From Cercophora sp. LCS_1 (lineage: Eukaryota > Ascomycota > Sordariomycetes > Sordariales > Lasiosphaeriaceae), in the NCBI GenBank assembly GCA_036250225.1, contig JAPZLL010000049.1, positions 124,001 to 188,000 on the forward strand: a stretch of 64,000 nucleotides of DNA, given 5' to 3'. Positions 56,281 to 64,000 of the stretch are shown piece after piece. The notes beneath the pieces were generated by a model. The model ran no database searches. It was not told the DNA's origin and saw nothing but the letters and a program-made list of their open reading frames with translations. Position 1 is the stretch's first letter. Each line of letters starts with the position of its first letter. A program made the translations under genes and the position numbers.

Positions 56281-58630
56281 ATGACAAACTACATCCCCTT
56301 CCCCAACCGCTCCCCCTTCACAGTAACCAACCACCTTGACAATGACACCGTCCTCGTCCGCCGCCACTCAGACGGCGAAACCCTCGTCGGCACCCCCATG
56401 TTCATCGACCAAGACGACGACCACACCCCCATCGAAGGCCAACAGCTTCGCAACCTGTTAGTAGCCGGCCCAGCCGTCGCAGCAGCCAACATCCTCAACC
56501 ACGAAAACCTCGTCTCGATCCACTGCCAATTCGCCAACATCCCCCTCGACACGTACGACATGCCCAAACGCCAACGCTACCTCCTCTGGGACTATTGCGA
56601 CGCTGGATCCCTCGCTTCCCTTCTCGAGAACAAACAAGTCCCTAAAACAATCAATGGATACTTACCCGAAAGTATCATCTGGCATGTTGCGTTGGGCATG
56701 TTACGCGCCATGCAGTGGTTACACGAGGGAATCAGGGACGAATATAAAGTCGGTACGGACGAGATGGGACGGTCTGTGAAGGACAGAAAAACGACCAAGC
56801 CGCAGGAGGGATGGATGCCGGTTTTGCACATGGATGTGAAGCCTGAAAATGTCTTTTTTCAGAGAAAGAGGGGAAGCGAGTCGTATGGGGCGGTCAAGTT
56901 GGGGAATTTTACAAGTGCGGTTGTGTTGGGTGTGATGGATGAGGGGAGGGGGGAAAATGAAAGGGCGCCGGTTGTTTGGGTCAGGGAGCGGTTGAATGAG
57001 GAGTGGACACTTGAGAAAGTACGGTTTGTTTGGGGAAGGTGGAATGCGGCTATTCAGAGGGATGTGAAGTTTACGTGGACGACGTTCGACGAGGAGGGGA
57101 ATACGGTGGTAAAGAAGGATACGAGGAAAGGGGGTATTAGAGAAGCGGAGAGGATTACTGCTGGGGAGAGGGTGAGTCTCGTTTTTTTTTTTTTTCTGTT
57201 TTCCCTTTCTCTACTTTTTTGGTCTAGGGATATGGCTGACGGTGTTGTTGCAGTTCAACCGCCCCTACACTCGCGGTAATGAACTCTTTGACCTAGGCTG
57301 CATGCTCTTCTCCATGATGGGCCGCGATGTCCCTGGCGCCGGCCCAGGTGGGCTCGACACCCGCGGCACAGACTGCCACAGGTGCGGCGAGCTGCACCTC
57401 TTCTGGGCCGACATGCAAGGCAACAACGGCATGGTAAGTGGCAAGCCCCAATGCTGGAACAACGTCTACCTCGAGCGTGCCTTTCGCGAACTGAGCGACT
57501 ACTCTCCCGGCCTGCGAAACCTGGTGTATTCACTCCTCCGCCTCAAATTCTACGAACCAGCCCGAGCATCCGTCATCCTTGACAGGTTCTGGCCAACCTA
57601 CCAGGACTGGACCGAGAATACAGCCGACGGCGTGCTCCACAAGGACGAGTTCGACGACACCCTTTGGCGCATGCACAACGCGCGTAAAGATACCGAAAAG
57701 TGGAATCAGGTTGCTGACCAGATGGGCGAGCTCACGGCTGAAAACAAAAAGGTGCCGCCAAGACCGGCGCCCTTTATTGAGAAACCAGGTGTCAAGGATG
57801 ACGAGGAGATGGATGCTTTCAAGCAGCCGGTGTGGCCAAAGGACTTGTTCATCGACTTTTTCCCACCGGATTCGGAAGATACGGACGTTGATTCCGAGCC
57901 AGGCTCTGGGCCGGGACCAGGGTCAGGACCAGGACCTGGGGACGGGACGGGGTCAGAGTCGGGGTCGTCGGCGATGGAGCTAGCTCTGCTGGAAGAAAAT
58001 CGAAGGCTCCAAGCGGAATTGGGTGCGACTGAGGCAGGCATCGCGAAGCCATTGGCAAGCAAGAAGGACCTGGACCTGTGGTCGGGCTCGGACTCGGAAG
58101 CTCTACCGACGCAGCTGGAGCTAGCTCAGCAAGCTGTGGTGGAAAGTCTTCGGCAGGCCAGGAAAAAAGATCGGGAACTGGAGGAACTGAGAGCGCAAGT
58201 GGAGGAGCTCACGAAGAAGATTAGTGTTGGTTCAGGCACAATCACAGGAGGCACCAAGAAACCACGGGTAAGTAAGGAGGCCCCAGCAAAACCGGACATG
58301 GCTGATAAAACTCCACCGGCCAAAGAAGACAAGAGGGAAGTAATTTCGACAACAACGACTACTACTACAAAACCAAAAAGGACCAAGAAACCGGTCAAGT
58401 ACTATGAGGGTCCCGAAGAGAGGAGGAAGGAAAGAGCCAAGCGGAACTTGGAAAGGAAAAGAATAAACACTTTAAAAGCGAGCATGACGCGGTACAGACA
58501 GCAACAGTTGAGAGACGTTGAGTATGGGCTTGATCCTGCCGTTATCGGACCGGAAGAGTCCGACGAGTCCGAGTATTCGAGGGATCCAACAGACGAAGAG
58601 GATGAAAGTGAGGAAAGCTCGGGTCTTTAA
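56281..58630 (+). CDS. Protein-kinase-like protein, probable pseudokinase
   Basis: Exons 56281-57171 and 57254-58630 join at a codon boundary (ER|FN), 755 aa. The kinase fold is seen from YLLWDYCDAGSLASLL (hinge) through ILWHVALGMLRAMQWLH-like helix E to VLHMDVKPENVFF, a standard H-x-D-x-K-x-x-N catalytic loop. The DFG motif is replaced by GNF (KLGNFTSA), and no VAIK lysine or glycine-rich loop is evident. The activation segment is expanded, and the second exon resumes at RPYTRGNELFDLGCMLFSMM. A Gly/Pro/Ser repeat (about 57895-57965) and a coiled-coil, Lys-rich tail follow. Catalysis is doubtful, and a scaffold role is inferred. The ATG at 56281 is preferred to an upstream one at 56176. Confidence 0.72.
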
Positions 58631-58806
58631 TCAGAGCTTGGGAAGGGTGCTAATTTTTATGGGCGAGGAGAAGCAGAGGGGTTTTTTTTTTCTTTTTGCT
58701 GGGCCGGGGTGGATTTTCTATCAGGTAGTTTTTTTCCGGCTAGTTTACATATCAGCGGTTAGGCACTTTGGTTCTGGGCATGTCAGCCGTGTAAACAAAC
58801 CCCCTT

Positions 58807-59344
58807 TTACCGCACTCCATCCGTCCCCTCTTCCACAACCCAAACGGTGAACACCCTGTCTCCTCCCTCTCCAACCCAACCCAACCGGAACCTAGCCTCT
58901 TCAAAGCCGCCGTCTGTGATTCTCGCAAACAAGTTCGAATCCGCCAATAAGCTCGCCATAGCCACGCTTGTGTCGCGTCCGACCGCATCATGGGATAGCA
59001 CAGAACTGATCCCAGCACGGCTTTCGAACTGCCACCAAAGCCACTGGAGCCTGGTGTTTTGATGGCCCTCGCGCCCGAAGAGGCCAGGCTCTGTCGGCCA
59101 TTCAGCCAGTCATCGTGGCAGCTCTCACAGCCTCGCGCTGCAGGGATTTGTGTGTGTGCCTTCAGCTCGTGGGGGCGGATATGTCTTGACCCAGATGCTA
59201 ACCAAAAGAACGAGGCAAATACTCGAGAACAGTGCTTTTGAGCAGGTGGTTCTTGAGAGTGCCAACAGGCCTTGATGATGTCTGGGGGAAGGTGCCGACC
59301 TCTGCGATCGCATGGCGCAAAAAATCGACAAAAAGTTTCTCCAT
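58807..59344 (-). CDS. 141-aa protein of unknown function
   Basis: Two exons (59203-59344 and 58807-59090). Donor GTTAGC at 59202, acceptor GACAG at 59091, with GACTGG/GGCTGA branch-like sites; phases close exactly. The product begins MEKLFVDFLRHAIAEVG and continues through LPRSFEPGLFGREGHQ, LQWLWWQFESRAG and NLFARITDGGFEEARFRLGW. The even mix of helix-forming and aromatic residues across the splice point supports a real gene. No signal peptide, membrane segment or known domain. An in-frame ATG 17 codons upstream is an alternative start. Confidence 0.5.
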
Positions 59345-61194
59345 GTCTGCTTGACTTTTCGATTCTCTCACCGAAGCGCATGCGTGCAAATTCAACTTTA
59401 CAACAAGAGGAAATACCTTGATAAGCTGACGAAGAAAGAAAAAGCACCTTCCTCAAATCATCGAGCCATCGAGCCTCGAGGATTGCTTCGGGAGGGTATC
59501 TAGGATAACAGCGGGCATGTGCAGCTGTGCTGGTATGACGTCACCATCTTTACCGTAGCCCCCAGATGCCCACCGAAATGGACCTTTGCAGAGAGTCCCT
59601 AGCCCATCCCACACGTTCAACCCTAACCCCGACCACTTACACGCCCGCCCCCAACCGCCCCGTCTCCACCAGCGTTCCAGAACCCCCCTTGCTACAACCC
59701 GCGACGACGATCCGTCAACACAGCCACACTCAACCGCGACGGATAAACAAGAAAGAAACGCAGACCCCCGGTTCATCCTGCCCATTCCAGCGAAAGCACC
59801 AACCATCTCGATCCAACCGCCCAAGCTGTCAAAGGAAAGTCTAGCCTCTTTCCCCATCGCCCTTCCCGTCTTCGCATCCAGACCATCCCCTTTTGGCGTT
59901 TCGAACTCGGATCTCGGACAACACGGTATCCAGGCAACCCTCAACGTAAGGAGGGCGATGTAGCATCCGGGGATTTTTAACCTTCGCACACACACACGCA
60001 GGCACAAACACGTGTTTGTTGGAGAACCACCCGTGTGTCACACCATTGTCAAGAAGTGGGCTCGAAGAAGGACGGGAGAAGCCAAAGTTTAAAAAAAAAA
60101 AAAAAATCTCCTATTTCCCGTCAGGTTCCCGTTAGGGCGCATCTGGTCTCTTTTTGCTTCGCCACCCTGGGCGTTTCTTCTACTCACCAAATGTCTATAT
60201 ATATAAAAAGGGGATTGATCCGGATTTTGGTGTTGGTGTTGGTGTTGATGCCGTACGTTGGTTTCCTGTTTCTTCTTCTTCAACTCTGCTTTATATCTCA
60301 CGATATCTCCGGTTTATGTTGCAGCAGCAATAGCAGCAGCAGCAGCAGGTGACTAGGAACTCGCGTTCTCTCATTCTCAAAAATCTAGATCATCATCTTA
60401 GAGATATATCTACATCCAGAATTGTCATCATATCTGTGTGTGTATGTGTGCTCTATCTATATACATCTGTTGTCCATTGTGAACAATCCCCCCTTGACGC
60501 CCTTGAATCTCCAACAAATCCCACCAAACTCCCAGACGTGCAGTGATGGATGACACAGAAAAAGAAAAAAAAGATCTCGACTCTCGTTCGTTGCCATCCC
60601 GGGGCTAATTAAAAGGAGTGTTTACACGATGCTGCGCCAGTCCACATGGTGTTGAATAATTCTTCATGACCTCGCACGGAGAGAGGGGGAAAAAAAAGAA
60701 GTCGATCTTTTGCGTCCATGTCCGTGGGAAAGAGAGGGGAGAAAAAATATCGGGAAATCGAAAAAAAGATGAGCTCTTTCGGATTCTTGCTGTAACTCTT
60801 TGTCCCGATCGATCGCAACCGCCTCGACTTTCTTGTGCTGCTGATCCATAAAAAAAAGCTCGTTCCTCCCTTTTTCGAGTTTCCCGTGTTTTTCCTGTTT
60901 TTTTTCTTTGTAACACCCCTTTCCACCGACAATCGCCACCAGTCACCTCGGCATATCACGTACAAATACACAGTCCGTTCCCCTTGGTCTTGGTCTGTTT
61001 GGTTGGGCTTGAAAGAGAAATGCGTAGGACAAGGAGAGATTGTTTCGTTTTCCCGTTGGAAGGGGTTGTTGTGGTAATATCGTGACGAGAATATCGTGTC
61101 GACATGTTGTCGTGTGCCATCGCGGCTGAACGGCTTTTTGCGCATTCGAATCGGCCTGCATCGGTGTTGTGGTCCGCGATGATACTGTGTGCGC
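59345..61194. other. 1.85-kb region with UTR-like low-complexity DNA
   Basis: Contains CCCTAACCC at 59621-59629, A and T homopolymers, a TATATATATAAAAA tract near 60197-60209 and a CAG-type repeat near 60321-60351. Plus-strand frames at 59566-59963 are Pro/Thr/Ser-rich and were not accepted as a gene. The right end is probably the ZIP gene 3' UTR. Confidence 0.45.
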
Positions 61195-62788
61195 TTACGC
61201 AAAGGCGCCAACGACCGACATGCCAGCAGCTGTCCTCCAGTCAGCCAACCCACTTATGATTGATGTATTCCAGATATTCTTACCTCCCATGAGGACCCAG
61301 AAGAAGGCGACCTTCCGGTCCTTGCCGGTGAGCGTGTGTTGGGACTCCTCGGACAAAAAGTCCTCGGCCAGCAGATCGACCAAAGCGGCGTAAAGAAGAA
61401 GACCCGACGAGCTGCTTGTGGTCAGCTGATTTTACTTGGATCATAATCATCATGTCACTTACATGGCGTTGAAGACGCCAACAATGATCAGACCAAACGC
61501 GCTGTTAGGGTCATAGGCGTCCTTGACCGCGAGACCAATGGCCTGGCCTAAGGGGCATGTCAAGCCAAAGGCACACACCAAAACCCACGGCCGGATGCTG
61601 CCCTTCTTGTACGGAACCTCGGCAATACGGGAACCAAGACCAAGACCCTCGAACATTTGGTGGAAGAGAATGGCGACCAGCAGGATGACAAACCCATCAA
61701 TCGTGATGCTGATGGTCATGCCGACGAAGACCGAGTGGAACAAGATACCACCCTCAAGCAAGGTAATATTCATAGACATCTTCTTGAACACCATCGGGTC
61801 AACCGGACGGCCGCTCTCGGGGTCGATGTACGGCGAGTCAATCACGGGGCCGGCGGCGGGCATGATAGTGTTACGTTGGTTGCCCATGTCCACACGTGGG
61901 GCACCGTTGGCGCGGATCATCTTGACCAACTCGAGGCGCTGGCGTACATATTGCTCGTAAAAGACGACGAACCAAGGAGGCATCTCGGACTGGATATTGG
62001 CGGGGATCTCGTTCTGATCGTCAAACGGGTTGCTGCTGTAGTTTGCCTCGTATGCCTTGAGGTTCTCCTCGTACATCTTCTTCGCAATCTGCTTCTCATA
62101 CTCGACGTCATCGTTGCCAAAGTCGTGGTCGGCGGTTGTGTACCTCGGCGGCCTTGGCGGAGGTGCGCCATGCGAGTGGTTGTGCTTGGGTTGGCTCTCA
62201 AAGCCCATGGCGCCGCCGTGCGAATGCCCTCCAACCTTGGAGTTGATCCACATCTCGAGAACGAAAAGACAGAACATAGAACCCATCATAATGACACCGG
62301 GCATGGCCGGGTACTGATCCGTGAACAAATCCGGCAGGCATGGGTCTGTCAAGTTACCAAAAGCGACGGGGAGAAGCTTATACCAGTCAGCATATCAAGA
62401 CCGCTGTCGTCTCAGGGCCTCTGGAAGCTTACATGCACGAAAGCAGTGGCGACCAGGACACCGGTACCAAAATGCTTGCAGATAAAAAAGGCCCTCTTCG
62501 GCACCTTCAACCAGGGAAGCTTCTTTGCGGCAACTGGAAACCCAGCTCCGAAAAGAGAGGCGCCCATGACCAAGACTATCCATAAAGTTAGCACATGCCT
62601 TTTTGCCTTCGATATGCTTCTCTCAACTTACACAACGCGGCAACGTGAAGCGGGAGGTCGTACTCGCCGACCTCGCCATCGCTTCCACAGATCGGTTTCC
62701 CACTTGTCGGTGCCGTCTCAGCCTGGGCCAATGGCATACCCCCGCGACCACCCGTCGCAACGAAATCGCCAAACAACTCGCTGCTCAT
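61195..62788 (-). CDS. ZIP-family zinc transporter (Zrt-type)
   Basis: Four or more exons on the minus strand. The last one yields GMSVVGAFA before the TAA at 61195-61197, matching the usual ZIP end. Membrane segments include FGAGFPVAAKKL, HFGTGVLVATAFVHLL, GVIMMGSMFCLFVLEMWI, ILFHSVFVGMTISI (TM4 His site), ILFHQMFEGLGLG (TM5 His/Glu site) and FGLIIVGVFNA. The cytosolic loop has the His-rich sequence GGHSHGG and HNHSHG. The spacer between TM3 and TM4 is long (about 130 residues). Fungal Zrt proteins import Zn2+ (some Fe2+) across the plasma membrane. The N-terminus is MSSELFGDFVATGG, then a Cys-containing acidic stretch. Confidence 0.92.
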
Positions 62789-64000
62789 TTTGGCCGTTGT
62801 GCGCTTCCTCCGGAAGCGAAAGCCCTTGTCGAACCGTTTGTTTCAAAGGCAGAGTCGACTCCAGGCCACTCGCCCGGCGAGGTTAATTTTCAATCGTGAC
62901 TGGGAAAACGAGAAGCCGCCCGGCGGCTTCTAGAGAATCGAAAAGGAGGGCGAGGAGGAGAGGAAAGAAGGAGATGCCCTATTCCGCACCGTCCAACCAA
63001 GGGGGTAAGGAAAAGAAGCGCCAAGAAGAGAAGGGAGAAAAGAAACAAGGTAAGATGTTAAAAGAACAGGCAATAGAAGTGAAATAAGTCCTCCCAGAGG
63101 ATCGAAAAGAAACACACACGCCCAAGCCAAGACCCGGACCGTCACACAACCAAGAAAAGGCCAAGAAAAAGATTGCAGGTCATGGCGATTGATGTTCTTT
63201 AGTACGGCTACGCATAATCCGCCGCCCACGGAAGGTTGTGGCAAGTGCCAGCCTGGGGGCACGGGGTGCGTGTTCACTCTGAAGGAAGACCCTGGAGCGT
63301 CCAAACACCTGCCAGGGATCCGTCTTGTCGTTCTCCCTGGGGACTGGCGTGCCAAGGCCTATGCTCAGATCCAGACGCCCAAAACTCAGATCGCCAGCAG
63401 CGAAGTGCCGCCCTGAATGGGCCGTGACAGGAGTGAGACTCTCTGGAACCCTGCGACCTTGTTCAGCGATCGACTGCCAGGTCGTTTTTCTCCCCCTGGC
63501 AGGGCATGATCTGGCGAGCGCTTCGTTCTTCTTCGGCCTCATAGCGGCCCAAAAACAAACCAAAAATGTCTGGTGCTGCGACTAACTACTGGTTCAGAGC
63601 TGAGAGAGCCCCGGCCCGCTCAAACAGTTGCACCATGTCCCGAACCGGGGATGCTAGACGCAGCCAAAACAAACCTTCGTCGTCGTGGCCCCCACCATGG
63701 CCGAGATATCCGTAAGTACGGCAGCGCTCGGAGTTTATGGTGGCATCTCCAATTCAAGGTGTTCTGTCCATCCGGTTGAATTGACACTGCTAAAGTGAGC
63801 TGATGGTCCCGTGATCGCCTCTGGGGAAGACTGGACGGGGAGACGTTGACTGCTGAGAACGGATGCGGCGCCTGAATTTGTCAGTGTGAAACGCACCCCA
63901 CCATTCTGGCGCAGCGGGGAAGGATAGGTGGGGCACCGACCCCTGTCGATGCTTATCGTTGCTAAGGTTAGGTTGTCCCAGATAGGGTGGAGGTATCCAG
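62789..64000. other. Upstream region of the ZIP gene, no gene seen
   Basis: 1.2 kb to the window edge. Purine-rich DNA at 62930-63070. Short frames only. Confidence 0.5.

Noticed and set aside
59566..59963. Plus-strand Pro/Thr/Ser-rich frames
   Set aside because: Could be an exon, but no convincing splice partner, start context or domain was found; an equally long minus-strand frame overlaps it.

Overview
The window looks like nuclear DNA of a filamentous ascomycete, most likely a Sordariomycete and probably Sordariales (Neurospora, Podospora or Chaetomium relatives). Support comes from short GT..AG introns of about 50-110 bp, intron-containing nuclear tRNA genes, and proteins of fungal type (Pab1, Hul5, Cox15, Rad4, Pex11, Git1-like permease, fungal type III PKS). 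No ribosomal RNA, CRISPR array or intact transposon was seen. Genes were joined by hand from reading frames and splice signals. Where stated, exon phases close exactly, but nothing was checked against databases or transcripts.

Layout. 0-6 kb: 3' end of a sirtuin-like gene, mitochondrial ribosomal protein uS7m (-), and a small dsRNA-binding-like protein (-). 6-10.4 kb: long gene-poor stretch. 10.4-22 kb: nitronate monooxygenase (+), Pex11 (+), type III polyketide synthase (+), Git1-like MFS permease (-) and a cytochrome P450 (-) whose first intron contains a tRNA-Val(CAC) gene. 22.6-31 kb: poly(A)-binding protein (-) and the HECT ubiquitin ligase Hul5/UBE3C (+), divergently transcribed. 31.4-37.3 kb: a divergent pair of alpha-mannosidases, GH125 (-) and GH92 (+). 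37.5-40.9 kb: PP2A activator PTPA/Rrd (-) and heme A synthase Cox15 (+), sharing a 300-bp promoter region.

41-49 kb is the accessory part. It has a 75-aa Cys/His microprotein gene, then four tandem units of about 200 bp. Each unit carries (on the minus strand) a TATA-like box, a conserved 11-bp element, a Pol III A box, a B box and an oligo-T terminator. tRNA-Pro(AGG, with intron) and tRNA-Gly(GCC) follow. Next is an inverted pair of related Cys/His-containing ORFs of unknown function, one interrupted by a stop codon. The tandem Pol III-like array is the strongest candidate here for an undescribed system.

49.5-64 kb: Rad4/XPC (+), tRNA-Arg(ACG) (-), a small SET-domain protein (+), an F-box-like protein with a CxxC first exon (+), a kinase-like protein lacking the DFG aspartate (+), a 141-aa protein of unknown function (-) and a ZIP zinc transporter (-). 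Functionally the window mixes housekeeping genes (translation, mitochondria, DNA repair, ubiquitin, peroxisome) with a possible small secondary-metabolism group at 14.7-22 kb and a mannan/N-glycan trimming pair at 31-37 kb.
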